From Acidobacteriota bacterium (GTDB lineage Bacteria; Acidobacteriota; Thermoanaerobaculia; Multivoradales; JAHEKO01), in contig JAUWSP010000022.1 in the NCBI GenBank assembly GCA_030610025.1, positions 1 through 12,812 of the forward strand: a DNA stretch of 12,812 nucleotides. The letters are read 5' to 3'. How positions within the stretch are numbered: position 1 is the stretch's first letter; each line of letters opens with the position of its first letter. A model generated the notes under the pieces. The model was not told where the DNA came from and did not search any database. It worked only from the letters and a program-made list of their open reading frames with translations. Shown here piece by piece: positions 5,268 through 12,812 of this stretch. The position numbers were made by a program, and so were the translations under genes.

Positions 5268-6547
5268 CGATCGCCCCCCCAGACAACATTCTTCCAGGTC
5301 TCAGCAGGGTGCCGGTCGGCTCCCGTTTCCCTACTCTTGGACTCGCTCTTGTTCTTGTCGGCGTCGAAATCGAGCACCGACTCGACATCCTTGTCGCCCC
5401 GGCCCGAAAGGTTGATCACGACGATCTTCTTGGGCGAGAGGTGACGGGCGTGCTTGACCGCCTCGGCGATCGCATGCGCCGACTCCAGTGCCGGCAGAAT
5501 TCCCTCGGTAGCAGCCAGGAGATGAAACGCCTCGATGGCTTCCACATCGCTGACCGCCGTGTACTCGACCCGGCCCTCTTCGTGAAGAAGAGCATGCTCG
5601 GGTCCGATTGCAGGGTAATCGAGACCGGCGGAGATGGAGTGTGTCGTGGCGATCTGTCCATGCCGATCCTGCAGAACCATTGTTTTCGTACCATGCAGGA
5701 CTCCCGGTCGACCACCCTGGAAGCGCGCAGCGTGCTCGCCGAGGTCCTGGCCAAAGCCTCCCGCTTCGACACCGATCAGGCGAGTCCTGGACTCCTCCAG
5801 GAAGGCGCTGAACAGACCGATCGAGTTGCTGCCGCCGCCAACGCAAGCCACCGCCAGGTGGGGCCAGTCCTGCCCCACTTGCTTGCGCAGCTGTCGGCGC
5901 GTCTCTTGCCCGATGACCTTTTGGAAGTCCCTGACCATTCGTGGATAGGGATCGGGACCCAGAACCGAACCGAGAACGTAGTGGGTCGTGCGAACATTGG
6001 TAACCCAGTCACGTAGCGCTTCGTTGATCGCATCCTTCAGCGTCCGGCTACCGGAATCCACCTGAATGACTTCCGCGCCCAGCAGTCGCATGCGCTCCAC
6101 ATTCAGGTGCTGGCGGCGCATGTCCACCTCACCCATATAAACCGTGCAGGTCTGTCCGAGAAGTGCTGCAGCCGTAGCTGTCGCCACGCCGTGCTGACCC
6201 GCTCCGGTCTCGGCAATGACGCGCTCTTTGCCCATGCTCTGAGCCAGTAGCGCCTGACCGATGGCGTTGTTGATCTTGTGCGCTCCGGTGTGAAGTAGAT
6301 CCTCCCGTTTGAGCAGTATTCGAACGCCACCCAGGGCACTACTCAGTTTCTCGGCGAAATACAGCGGCGTAGGACGACCCGCGTAATTCGTCAGCAGGTC
6401 CTTCAGTCGACGCTGAAACTTGCGTTGCCGGCTGACCTTGTCGTAGGACCGCGCCAGCTCATCCAGCGGCGCCATGAGCGTCTCCGGAACGAATCGCCCC
6501 CCGTAGGGGCCAAAGTAGCCTGGTCGTTGATCACTCTTCTTGCGCAT
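5264..6547 (-). CDS. trpB: Tryptophan synthase beta chain
   Basis: TrpB is the PLP enzyme that joins indole with serine to make tryptophan, working as an alpha-beta-beta-alpha complex with TrpA. The PLP lysine is Lys91 in HTGAHKINN, the catalytic Glu is Glu113 in AETGAGQHG, and the PLP phosphate loop is GGGSNS (237-242); SGRGDKD (381-387) closes the canonical fold. [12 protein letters not shown] at the N-terminus marks it as the standard TrpB1 type. At 427 residues it is some 30 longer than usual: after the fold comes a charged D/K/S/R-rich tail (about 393-415) and a final WKNVVWGG segment. The start ATG has GAGG 6 nt upstream, within trpF, and overlaps trpF by 17 bp. The last codons hold a G GGG GGC heptamer just before the overlapping trpA start. 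Confidence 0.97.
   Translation of the reverse strand: MRKKSDQRPGYFGPYGGRFVPETLMAPLDELARSYDKVSRQRKFQRRLKDLLTNYAGRPTPLYFAEKLSSALGGVRILLKREDLLHTGAHKINNAIGQALLAQSMGKERVIAETGAGQHGVATATAAALLGQTCTVYMGEVDMRRQHLNVERMRLLGAEVIQVDSGSRTLKDAINEALRDWVTNVRTTHYVLGSVLGPDPYPRMVRDFQKVIGQETRRQLRKQVGQDWPHLAVACVGGGSNSIGLFSAFLEESRTRLIGVEAGGFGQDLGEHAARFQGGRPGVLHGTKTMVLQDRHGQIATTHSISAGLDYPAIGPEHALLHEEGRVEYTAVSDVEAIEAFHLLAATEGILPALESAHAIAEAVKHARHLSPKKIVVINLSGRGDKDVESVLDFDADKNKSESKSRETGADRHPAETWKNVVWGGDR
5273..5279 (-). other. Possible -1 slippery heptamer at the trpB/trpA junction
   Basis: On the minus strand the trpB frame reads TGG GGG GGC GAT CGA TGA. The heptamer G GGG GGC has the X XXY YYZ form of a -1 slippery site, in the right phase. 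A -1 slip there leads through CGA TCG into ATG of trpA in the trpA frame, giving a TrpB-TrpA fusion with no stop between. The same G-run may simply serve as the trpA ribosome binding site. No stimulatory hairpin was checked. Confidence 0.3.
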
Positions 6548-7160
6548 GGTGCACCTCGTGAATGAACCGCTTCATCAGCTCCGGGTCCTTGACTCCGGGC
6601 TGCGATTCTATGCCTGAACAGACATCGACGATATCAGCGTCACTCCTGGCGATGGCTTGCAGCACGTTGGACGGCCGCAGGCCACCAGCAACGATCACCG
6701 GCTTGTCGTGGCTCAGACCCGCCACCCTTTCATACGGCCAGGAGACTCCGGATCCACCGAAGAGGGTCGGATGATCACAATCGAAAAGGTAGGCCCAGAC
6801 ATCGGGAAACTCGAGAAGCGTCGAGGCGTCGAAGTCCCGGCCCGCTCGAAACACCTTGATTGCCGAACCTCCGAAGACGCCCACCAGGTCCGGGCTCTCG
6901 TCACCGTGGAACTGCAGCAGGTCCAGCCCCACTTTCCTGGAGACCTCCCGAATCTCGCCCTCGGTCTGGTTGACGAACACACCCACCAGCTCCACCTGTC
7001 CTCGGATGCTCTCGGAGATCTCGCGCGCCCTCTCCACGCTCAAGCACCGCGGACTTCCAGGCCAGAAGTTGAGACCCACGAAAGCGGCTCCCATCTCGGC
7101 GGCCCTCACAGCATCCTCTCGACGGGTCACACCGCAGATCTTGATTCGAGTCCGAGCCAT
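6531..7160 (-). CDS. trpF: Phosphoribosylanthranilate isomerase
   Basis: TrpF carries out the Amadori rearrangement of phosphoribosylanthranilate to the ribulose-phosphate form, third step from chorismate, as a small cytoplasmic TIM barrel. At 209 residues it has the usual monodomain length. Seen in order: KICGVT (7-12) with the general base Cys9, [12 protein letters not shown] (27-38), VGVFVNQ (59-65), LLQFHGDE (81-88), Asp127 in YLFDCDHP as the likely general acid, [10 protein letters not shown] (135-144), the phosphate-binding [10 protein letters not shown] (157-166) and [15 protein letters not shown] (178-192). ATG 7160 has GAGG 5 nt upstream and stands 16 nt after trpC. The gene is free-standing, not fused to trpC as in enterobacteria. 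Its last 17 bp overlap trpB, whose ribosome binding site lies inside trpF. Confidence 0.96.
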   Translation of the reverse strand: MARTRIKICGVTRREDAVRAAEMGAAFVGLNFWPGSPRCLSVERAREISESIRGQVELVGVFVNQTEGEIREVSRKVGLDLLQFHGDESPDLVGVFGGSAIKVFRAGRDFDASTLLEFPDVWAYLFDCDHPTLFGGSGVSWPYERVAGLSHDKPVIVAGGLRPSNVLQAIARSDADIVDVCSGIESQPGVKDPELMKRFIHEVHHAQEE

Positions 7161-7176
7161 GGCTACCTCGGGCTCC

Positions 7177-7968
7177 TCAGAGCCCGCCCATCAATTCTCG
7201 CAGCTTCGCGCCCGGGTCGTCAGCCAGCAAAAGAGCCTCGCCGATCAGGAAGGCGTCGAAACCCGCCTTGCCCAGCCGGTCGATGTCGGCACCGGCTGCA
7301 ATACCGCTTTCAGAAGCCTTCAGAGCGCCCGATGGCAGGCTGCCGACCATCTCCATCGAGCGGTCCAGGTCGACTTCGAACGTCTCGAGGTCGCGATTGT
7401 TGACGCCGACGATCTCCCAAGCCGACTGCGACAGCTTCTCCAGGTCGGCAGCCTCATGGGTTTCGATCAGAGGTACCAGCCCGAGATTTCGGGCGTAGGT
7501 CGCATAGGCAATCAGCTCGGCAGCGGAGAACAGGGCCGCAATCAGGAGAACGGCATCCGCTCCAGCCTGCCGGGCCCACTCCAACTGCACCGGATGCACG
7601 ACGAAGTCCTTGGCCAGGGTCGGCAGGCCGCTCACTCGGCGACATTGGGCCAGCAAGTCGTAGCTGCCGAAAAAGAAGTCGGGCTCGACCACTACCGACA
7701 AGGCGGCGGCGCCCTGACGCGCATAGACCTTCGCCTGGCGAAGCGGATCGACTCGGTCTCTCAAGCAACCGAGGCGGGGCGACCCCATCTTGACCTCGGC
7801 GATCAGGGAACGACCGCTGTGGCGCCGTAACGAAGCCGAGAAGTCGTTTTCCAGCAGGCAGTCGCCTTCGGCCTCAGCCCTGGGAAGCACTGCTTCTCCA
7901 GAACCAGCCTCGACCTTCAGACGACGGTTCTCGACAATCTGTCTCAGGATGGCCGCCAGCGGACTCAC
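7177..7968 (-). CDS. trpC: Indole-3-glycerol phosphate synthase
   Basis: TrpC closes the indole ring, turning carboxyphenylamino-deoxyribulose phosphate into indole-3-glycerol phosphate with loss of CO2 and water. The 263-residue single TIM barrel is normal in size. Catalytic positions are all visible: Lys60 in AEVKMGSP, Glu95-Pro96 with FFFGS in the strand where many homologues have TD..FF.GS, Lys120 in LAKDFVV, Glu169 in LIETHE, Asn190 in GVNNRDL, Glu220-Ser221 in SESGI, and the phosphate-binding IGEALL (242-247). SP is followed by Arg where many homologues have Ser. The start is GTG and overlaps the trpD stop in GTGA (7968-7965). There is no good ribosome binding site, so translation probably depends on trpD. 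Confidence 0.96.
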   Translation of the reverse strand: MSPLAAILRQIVENRRLKVEAGSGEAVLPRAEAEGDCLLENDFSASLRRHSGRSLIAEVKMGSPRLGCLRDRVDPLRQAKVYARQGAAALSVVVEPDFFFGSYDLLAQCRRVSGLPTLAKDFVVHPVQLEWARQAGADAVLLIAALFSAAELIAYATYARNLGLVPLIETHEAADLEKLSQSAWEIVGVNNRDLETFEVDLDRSMEMVGSLPSGALKASESGIAAGADIDRLGKAGFDAFLIGEALLLADDPGAKLRELMGGL

Positions 7969-9011
7969 GCCTGTTCAACCCCCGAACGGGTCGAGAGCTC
8001 GCGCAGCTCTTCGAGCTTGGCCAGCCCTTCACCGCGTGTCAGCACACCTCTCGCCGTCTCCAGCCCCTCTCGGAGGTCACCGACTCGACCCCCGACATAG
8101 AGAGCCGCTGCCGCATTGAGGGCCGTGATCTCGGCGAGGGGGCCAGGCTTGCCCTGCAGCACGGTCTCCATCATCGCCGCGTTGGACTCGGGGTCGCCAC
8201 CGGCGAGTGACGACATCTCGACTCGGGTGAGGCCAAGGGACTCGGGAGTCAAGCGAAACGTCTCCACGTTGGGGCCTCGCACCTCGGCAACCCGGGTGGC
8301 GGCGGTCGTCGTCAGCTCGTCCAGGCCATCCTCACCATGAACGACCAGGGCATGATCGCAACCCAGCCTGGCCAGCACTCTCGCCATCAGGGGAACGAGC
8401 TCCGCTGCGTAGACTCCCAACACCTGGCGCCGAGCGCCGGCCGGATTGGTCAGGGGCCCCAGCAGGTTGAAGATCGTCCGAATGCCCAGGCTTCGTCGTA
8501 CAGGCATCACCTCCCGCATGGCCGGGTGGAAGCCTGGAGCAAAGAGAAACGCCAGGCCGATCTCATCCAAGGCCTGTCCAGCCTGCGAAGGGCTCATCTC
8601 GATCTCGACCCCGAGCGCCCCCAGGACATCGGCGCTCCCGGAGCGGCTCGAGACGGATCGGTTGCCGTGCTTGGCGATGGGTGCACCGGCCGCCGCCGCT
8701 ACCAAGGCCGCGGCAGTCGAGATATTGAAGGTTCCGCTGCAGTCGCCACCCGTGCCACAGGTGTCCACCAGCCCCCGCCTCTCGCTACAGACGGGAACAG
8801 CCCTGCCCCGCATCGCGATTGCCGCGCCCGCGATCTCTTCGGCGCTCTCGCCTTTGGCAGCCAGTGCGACGAGCAGCGCCGCCTTCAGTGCATCGTCCAG
8901 CTCACCGTCCATCAGTCGACCGAAGAGCTCTGCGGTCTGGTCCTGCGTCAATCCCTGGCCGGAGAGGAGGCTCGCCAGTGCGGCGGAAGGCTGAATCTCG
9001 AGATCACTCAT
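7965..9011 (-). CDS. trpD: Anthranilate phosphoribosyltransferase
   Basis: TrpD transfers phosphoribose from PRPP to anthranilate. With start ATG 9011 the protein has 348 residues, as usual for the free-standing enzyme. Its PRPP site GTGGD lies at 86-90, followed by TFNISTA (94-100), KHGNRSVSSRSGSADVLGALG (114-134), the anthranilate-side VRRSLGIRTIFNLLGPLTNPA, and the metal-binding DGLDELT later on. The ATG overlaps the trpG stop by 8 bp (ATGAGTGA) and no clear ribosome binding site is seen, so coupling to trpG is likely. A GTG ten codons upstream (9041) would also be in frame but adds a basic stretch unlike the family and has no ribosome binding site either. Not fused to TrpG, unlike E. coli. 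Confidence 0.96.
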   Translation of the reverse strand: MSDLEIQPSAALASLLSGQGLTQDQTAELFGRLMDGELDDALKAALLVALAAKGESAEEIAGAAIAMRGRAVPVCSERRGLVDTCGTGGDCSGTFNISTAAALVAAAAGAPIAKHGNRSVSSRSGSADVLGALGVEIEMSPSQAGQALDEIGLAFLFAPGFHPAMREVMPVRRSLGIRTIFNLLGPLTNPAGARRQVLGVYAAELVPLMARVLARLGCDHALVVHGEDGLDELTTTAATRVAEVRGPNVETFRLTPESLGLTRVEMSSLAGGDPESNAAMMETVLQGKPGPLAEITALNAAAALYVGGRVGDLREGLETARGVLTRGEGLAKLEELRELSTRSGVEQA

Positions 9012-9603
9012 GGGCGGCTTGCAGCGCTTCCGGGCTCTCACAAAGGGCCAGGAAGTTGGCCACCAGTCGTGGACCGCAGGTCGTCAAGATGGACTCCGGG
9101 TGAAACTGGACTCCCCAGTAGGGCTGCTCGCGATGCCGCATGCCCATCAAGGTCTTCTCGTCGGTACTCCAGGCCAGAGGCTCCAGCTCGGCCGGCAATC
9201 CCTCTTCTCGAACCTCCAGGCTGTGATAGCGCGTGGCCACGAACGGATTGGGTAGTCCCTTGAAGATTCCCTCGTCGAGATGGCGAATCTGCGAGGTTTT
9301 GCCATGCATCAACTTGGGTGCCCGCTCCACCCTGCCGCCGAAAGCGGCCCCCAGAACCTGATGCCCGAGACAGACACCGAGAATCGGGACCGCCGGGCGC
9401 CGCTCGACCAGATCGAGGCAAGCTCCCGCTTCTTCAGGACGTCCCGGCCCAGGCGAGAGAATGATCCCAAGCGGCCGCCGAGCGAGCATTTCCGCGGCGC
9501 TCTCCGCATCGTTGCGCAGCACGGTCACCTCGATCTCCCGACTCCACAACAGCTGGACCAGGTTGTAGGTGAAGGAATCGTAGTTGTCCACTACCAGAAT
9601 CAT
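9004..9603 (-). CDS. trpG: Anthranilate synthase glutamine amidotransferase subunit
   Basis: TrpG frees ammonia from glutamine for TrpE. It is a class I glutamine amidotransferase of 199 residues from ATG 9603. The start MILVVDNYDSFTYNLVQ is the typical N-terminus of TrpG/PabA. The oxyanion loop SPGPGRPEEAG (50-60), nucleophile Cys78 in GVCLGHQ and the His168/Glu170 pair in GVQFHPESILT complete the active site. MHGKTS (99-104) is the TrpG/PabA-type segment. In this setting tryptophan synthesis is the clear job, but such subunits may also serve PabB for folate if no second copy exists elsewhere. A GTG at 9627 forms GTGA with the trpE stop and is in frame; it would add eight residues not typical of the family, so it is the less likely start. 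From ATG the gap to trpE is 20 nt. Confidence 0.95.
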   Translation of the reverse strand: MILVVDNYDSFTYNLVQLLWSREIEVTVLRNDAESAAEMLARRPLGIILSPGPGRPEEAGACLDLVERRPAVPILGVCLGHQVLGAAFGGRVERAPKLMHGKTSQIRHLDEGIFKGLPNPFVATRYHSLEVREEGLPAELEPLAWSTDEKTLMGMRHREQPYWGVQFHPESILTTCGPRLVANFLALCESPEALQAAHE

Positions 9604-9623
9604 GAAGTCGCCTGGCCTGCCTC

Positions 9624-11069
9624 TCACTTGGGTTGGAAAGCAACGGCGAGCTCGACCGCCGCCCGCATGGCCGCTGCCTTGTTCTCGGTTTCGCGAACCT
9701 CCGCCGCCGGATCCGAGTCCGCAACGATACCAGCCCCGGCGGTGAAAGAAATCTCTCCCGGACGCACCACCAGCGTTCGAATCGTGATGCAGGTGTCCAT
9801 GTCACCGCTGTAGGAGAAGTAGCCCACAGCTCCAGCATACGGGCCACGCGATTCCGGCTCCAGGTCGTCGATGATCTCCATGGCCCGGATCTTCGGCGCT
9901 CCCGAAACGGTACCGGCCGGGAAGCAGGCTACCAGCGCCTCCAGAGGGCTACAGCCGGCCGCCAATCGCCCCTCGACGCTGGACACGATATGCATGACGT
10001 GGCTATAGCGCTCGACTTCCATGAAGCTGGCGACTTCTACGCTGCCCCCCTCGGCTACCCGACCGATATCGTTGCGGCCGAGATCCACCAACATGAGGTG
10101 CTCCGCACGCTCTTTGGCGTCCGCCAGTAGCTCTTCGGCCAGTCGCCGGTCTTCGGCCGGCTCGGCCGAGCGATGTCGGGTTCCGGCGATCGGTCGGGTC
10201 TCGATCCGGTCGCCGGTCTTGCGAAGCAGCATCTCTGGCGAAGCACCGACGATGGATACCTCCGGAGCCTCGAGCAGCACCATGTAGGGACTCGGGTTGA
10301 CCATGCGCAGCGATCGATAGAGAGCCAGAGGCTCTGCGACCCGCTCCATGCTCCATCTTCTGGCCAGGACCACCTGGAAGATGTCACCCCGTTCGATCAA
10401 CTCTTGGGCCCGTTCGACGCACTCTCGAAAGCGGGCTCCACCCATCGAGGGCGTCGCCTCGAGCGACACGTCGGTAGTGGTCGGTACTTCCACAGCAGTG
10501 CCCTGACCCGGAGTCGTCAGGAGCCCGGACAGCACGTCGAGCCGCTGCATGGCCTCCTCGCGACTCACCTTTCCATCGATCTCGTTGGAGACCGCCACCA
10601 CGCGCTGTCGGACATGATCGAAGACCACGACAGCGTCGAAGCGGGCCAGAAGAGCGACCGGAAGCTCCATCCTGTCAGGGGGTCGGGAGGGCAGATACTC
10701 CTGCTCCCTTATCAGGTCGTAGCCGAAGTACCCGACAAATCCTCCCGAGAATGGGAAGGGTGGCTCGTCGGATGAGAAGCGATCGATCTCCTCGGACAAG
10801 GCCTCGAGAGGAGGCCCCTCGATCCTCCGCCGGTCGCTTCCCTCCTCGACCTCCAACCTGTCATCCATCAACCGATACACAGCTTGCGGCCCGGCACCGA
10901 GAAAGCTGTAACGGGAGATCACTTCGCCACCCGTGACGCTCTCCAGCATGAATCGGGTCGGCGACAGCGAGGACAGCCTCCGATAGACCTCCAAAGGCGT
11001 CAGGCTGTCGGCCAGGAACTCCCTCATATGGGGCCTGACGTGTTCTCGATCGGCCTGGCTGGAGCTCAT
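9624..11069 (-). CDS. trpE: Anthranilate synthase component I
   Basis: TrpE converts chorismate with ammonia to anthranilate and pyruvate, the committed step of tryptophan synthesis. It has 481 residues. The N-terminal domain carries FMLES (40-44), the usual LLES segment of the tryptophan feedback site, and RYSFLG (53-58). The chorismate-binding domain shows GDIFQVVLARR (228-238), NPSPYM (258-263, also part of the feedback site), GASPEMLLR (275-283), TRPIAGTR (291-298), DLGRNDIGRV (329-338), HIVSSVEG (360-367), GTVSGAPKIRAM (386-397), YAGAVGYFS (411-419) and GAGIVADSDP (446-454). Feedback inhibition by tryptophan is therefore likely. TrpE is favoured over PabB by the LLES-type motif and the adjoining trp genes. 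The start ATG stands 16 nt after aroDE, with only a distant GGAG; ATG 11027 is a possible shorter start. There is no room here for a leader peptide or attenuator. Confidence 0.96.
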   Translation of the reverse strand: MSSSQADREHVRPHMREFLADSLTPLEVYRRLSSLSPTRFMLESVTGGEVISRYSFLGAGPQAVYRLMDDRLEVEEGSDRRRIEGPPLEALSEEIDRFSSDEPPFPFSGGFVGYFGYDLIREQEYLPSRPPDRMELPVALLARFDAVVVFDHVRQRVVAVSNEIDGKVSREEAMQRLDVLSGLLTTPGQGTAVEVPTTTDVSLEATPSMGGARFRECVERAQELIERGDIFQVVLARRWSMERVAEPLALYRSLRMVNPSPYMVLLEAPEVSIVGASPEMLLRKTGDRIETRPIAGTRHRSAEPAEDRRLAEELLADAKERAEHLMLVDLGRNDIGRVAEGGSVEVASFMEVERYSHVMHIVSSVEGRLAAGCSPLEALVACFPAGTVSGAPKIRAMEIIDDLEPESRGPYAGAVGYFSYSGDMDTCITIRTLVVRPGEISFTAGAGIVADSDPAAEVRETENKAAAMRAAVELAVAFQPK

Positions 11070-11085
11070 CGTGAGACCGACTCCG

Positions 11086-12567
11086 CTATGCCCTGGCCTC
11101 GAGACCCAGAAGCTCCCGACTCTCCGCCTCGGGCATCTCCTGCCCTGTCATGAGCCTGAACTGTGGAATCGCCTGGTAGAGGAGCACTTCCCTACCATCG
11201 ATCGCGATTCGCCCCGAGGCACGAGTCGCCTGCACGAGCCGCGTCGGACCCGTCCGACGGTAGACCAGATCGACGACGATCGCTACCGGGTTGAGCCGGT
11301 CGGGTTCGAAAGGCAGCTCGTCGTCGTCCTGTCGGCCCAGCGGAGTGGCGTTCACCAGGCAATCGAAAGGTCCGGGGTCGAGCTCGTCGAGCGCGACAAA
11401 AGGCAAGCGCAAGTCGGCAGCCGCCTTGCGACCTCTCTCCGAACCTCGATTGACCATCGTCACGGACGCTCCTTCCGCCCTCAACGCAGCGGCAGCGGCT
11501 CGGCCGGCACCCCCGGCACCGACGATCGCCACCGACCTGCCTTCGAGCCTCACGCCCTGACGTCGAATCGGCTCGGTGACGCCTATGCCATCTGTTGAAT
11601 CGGCCTGCCAGACACCCTCTTGCTTGAACAGGGTATTGGCAGAACCAGTCCACTCCGCCAATGGGCTGACAGCGCCCCCCACCGCCACCGCGACACGCTT
11701 GAATGGCGACGTGACGCTCAACCCCTCGAGCTCGAAGCCCAGCTCACCGAAAGTGCCGCTCTCGACGACCTCCAACCAGAAATCTCCGAACGCCTCGACA
11801 TGAAACGGCAAGTAGAGACCCTCGATCCCGAGTTGCCGATAGGCGTGGTTGTGGATTCTCGGAGACAGACTCTGCGCCACATCGGTGCCGACGATGCCGT
11901 AGAGCCGACCAACCTCCGGCAGGGCCGGCAGACCATAATCGACGATCAGTTGCTCAATGCTCGGCTGACCCCGGGCCGCTGGCTTCTCGTTAGCGGAGCC
12001 GAAGACCAGGGGTGCCCCCAGGCGTGGGGCGATCAAGCGAGTCCAGGTACCGATCGCTCCGGTCGCGAAGGCGATGACATCATCGCGCCCGAGTGAATGA
12101 AGGAGGGCGAGGGGAGCTACCTCCTGTCCCGGCTGCGCGGCATGGGGAATCAACTTGTAGTACCTGGCCTCTTCTGCGCTCTGCCTCGCGAATATGCTCT
12201 GCAGCTCGCCAAGAGTCCCAGGCGCGCCATGCCATGAAACGAGTCGAGTGGAGGCCGGCACGGCCTTCAACACGTCCGGATCCAGGTCTCGGTCCACCTC
12301 CAGGTCTACGAGATCGAAGCGAGTGGCGGCTTGAATCAGGCGCTGGTGTCGTCGTTCGAGTGAGGCCTCGGATCGTCCGCCCTCGGCTCGACTCCGCAGG
12401 GTGTAGAGCAGCTCACCCCGAAAGTGAGCCCGCAGCCATTCGGGCTCGACCTCGCCTACGAGATCGGCGCGCAGCTCCAGGATCTCTACATGCTCGGAGA
12501 GGCGGGCAAGCTCCTCCTCCGATGGCCTCTCTGTGAGGGTGGCTACGAGAACAGCAGTCGAGCTCAA
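11086..12567 (-). CDS. aroDE: Fused 3-dehydroquinate dehydratase (type I) / shikimate dehydrogenase
   Basis: This 493-residue protein joins steps three and four of the shikimate pathway: dehydration of 3-dehydroquinate and NADPH reduction of 3-dehydroshikimate. The first domain (about 1-212) is type I dehydroquinase: ELRAD (31-35), LRSRAEGG (57-64), His113 in SWHG, Schiff-base Lys138 in YYKLIPHA and GQ at 200-201. The second (about 220-493) is AroE: SLS (233-235), SVTSPFK with catalytic Lys290, SANT with Asn311, STDG with Asp326, the NADP loop VGAGGAGRAAAA (349-360), NR at 373-374, YRRTGPT with Tyr436, and Gln465/Gln469. The usual Asn of NVT and NTD is Ser in both places, but the known shikimate contacts are kept. 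The same fusion order occurs in plants and Chlamydiae. The start is TTG 12567: a stop lies six codons upstream and GAGGAG sits 8 nt before it. Confidence 0.95.
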   Translation of the reverse strand: MSSTAVLVATLTERPSEEELARLSEHVEILELRADLVGEVEPEWLRAHFRGELLYTLRSRAEGGRSEASLERRHQRLIQAATRFDLVDLEVDRDLDPDVLKAVPASTRLVSWHGAPGTLGELQSIFARQSAEEARYYKLIPHAAQPGQEVAPLALLHSLGRDDVIAFATGAIGTWTRLIAPRLGAPLVFGSANEKPAARGQPSIEQLIVDYGLPALPEVGRLYGIVGTDVAQSLSPRIHNHAYRQLGIEGLYLPFHVEAFGDFWLEVVESGTFGELGFELEGLSVTSPFKRVAVAVGGAVSPLAEWTGSANTLFKQEGVWQADSTDGIGVTEPIRRQGVRLEGRSVAIVGAGGAGRAAAAALRAEGASVTMVNRGSERGRKAAADLRLPFVALDELDPGPFDCLVNATPLGRQDDDELPFEPDRLNPVAIVVDLVYRRTGPTRLVQATRASGRIAIDGREVLLYQAIPQFRLMTGQEMPEAESRELLGLEARA

Positions 12568-12575
12568 ATGCTCAA

Positions 12576-12581
12576 CTCCTC
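12576..12581 (-). promoter_or_regulatory. Ribosome binding site deciding the TTG start of aroDE
   Basis: GAGGAG on the minus strand lies 8 nt before TTG 12567. An in-frame TAG six codons upstream rules out a longer protein, and no ATG lies between, so the TTG start is well supported. Confidence 0.75.
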
Positions 12582-12589
12582 GCTAAGTC

Positions 12590-12812
12590 TCAGTTCGAAA
12601 ACCGTTTCAGGAGCAGTGCTCCATTGGAACCACCGAATCCGAAAGAGTTCGTCAGACCAAACTCGAACTCCGCCGACCTGGCCGTTCCAGGTACGAAGTC
12701 CAGGTCACAGTCGTCACTCGGGTGGTCCAGATTGATGGTGGGGGGCAAGATCTGATGGTGGAGGGCCAGCGCCAGAACACCGGTCTCCAGGCCACCAGCA
12801 GCTCCGAGGAGA
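12590..12812 (-). CDS. fabF: 3-oxoacyl-[ACP] synthase II, C-terminal end (partial)
   Basis: Only the last 73 residues lie in the window; the 5' part runs off the right edge. They begin LLGAAGGLETG, where FabF has the HxxGAAGG that follows the third active-site residue (the His itself would be just outside), continue with LPPTINLDHP, CDLDFVP and the strongly conserved NSFGFGGSNGALLLKR near the end, and stop at TGA 12592-12590. This is the thiolase-fold condensing enzyme that lengthens acyl-ACP with malonyl-ACP in fatty acid synthesis. FabF is favoured over FabB by LPPTINL and CDLDFVP; a polyketide-type ketosynthase cannot be fully excluded from this piece. aroDE starts 22 nt downstream on the same strand, so the two are probably co-transcribed. 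Confidence 0.9.
   Translation of the reverse strand, partial: LLGAAGGLETGVLALALHHQILPPTINLDHPSDDCDLDFVPGTARSAEFEFGLTNSFGFGGSNGALLLKRFSN

Noticed and set aside
5213..6016. 267-codon plus-strand frame over trpB
   Set aside because: It is the reverse shadow of conserved TrpB sequence, without motifs of its own.
1..12812. tRNA or rRNA genes, CRISPR arrays, insertion sequences, prophage or defence genes
   Set aside because: No repeats, transposase motifs, RNA gene signatures or defence domains were seen; nearly all sequence is accounted for by housekeeping and transport genes.

Overview
The window is dense, GC-rich (roughly 60% by eye) bacterial chromosome with almost no intergenic space, GTG/TTG starts and many stop/start overlaps. 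Nothing in it is diagnostic for a taxon. The combination of a fused AroDE next to a complete trp gene set, a PspC domain protein, an M50 protease with CBS domains and a LeuT-like symporter fits an Acidobacteriota-like or other environmental Gram-negative lineage; this is a low-confidence inference. The lipoprotein signal and the envelope-stress-type genes also favour a diderm.

Left part, plus strand (1-3779). A short leader with a possible ECF-sigma-type promoter precedes a small PspC-domain membrane protein, followed by a six-helix site-2 (M50) metalloprotease with a C-terminal CBS pair. A second promoter with a perfect TTGACA box leads into a LeuT-type sodium:amino-acid symporter. Behind it lies a 38-residue single-helix protein resembling the MetS-type small subunit of NSS transporters, and then, 3 nt further on, a CusF-like copper-binding lipoprotein. 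The last plus-strand gene and the last minus-strand gene meet tail to tail and share a CTAG in which both stop codons lie.

Right part, minus strand (3776-12812, read from right to left). One very compact gene chain: the 3' end of fabF (fatty acid elongation), a fused aroDE (3-dehydroquinate dehydratase plus shikimate dehydrogenase), trpE, trpG, trpD, trpC, trpF, trpB, trpA and finally a carboxylesterase/phospholipase-like alpha/beta hydrolase. Gaps are 22 nt or less and several junctions overlap (ATGA, GTGA and 8 and 17 bp overlaps), so it looks like one transcription unit with translational coupling, whose promoter lies outside the window. It supplies two middle steps of the shikimate pathway and all steps from chorismate to tryptophan. 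No classical trp leader or attenuator is present at trpE.

Points most worth a second look: the LeuT-like transporter whose binding pocket can be matched residue by residue to Aquifex LeuT but which carries a tiny partner protein and a copper-protein neighbour; and a G GGG GGC heptamer at the very end of trpB, placed so that a -1 slip would read straight into trpA and give a TrpB-TrpA fusion.
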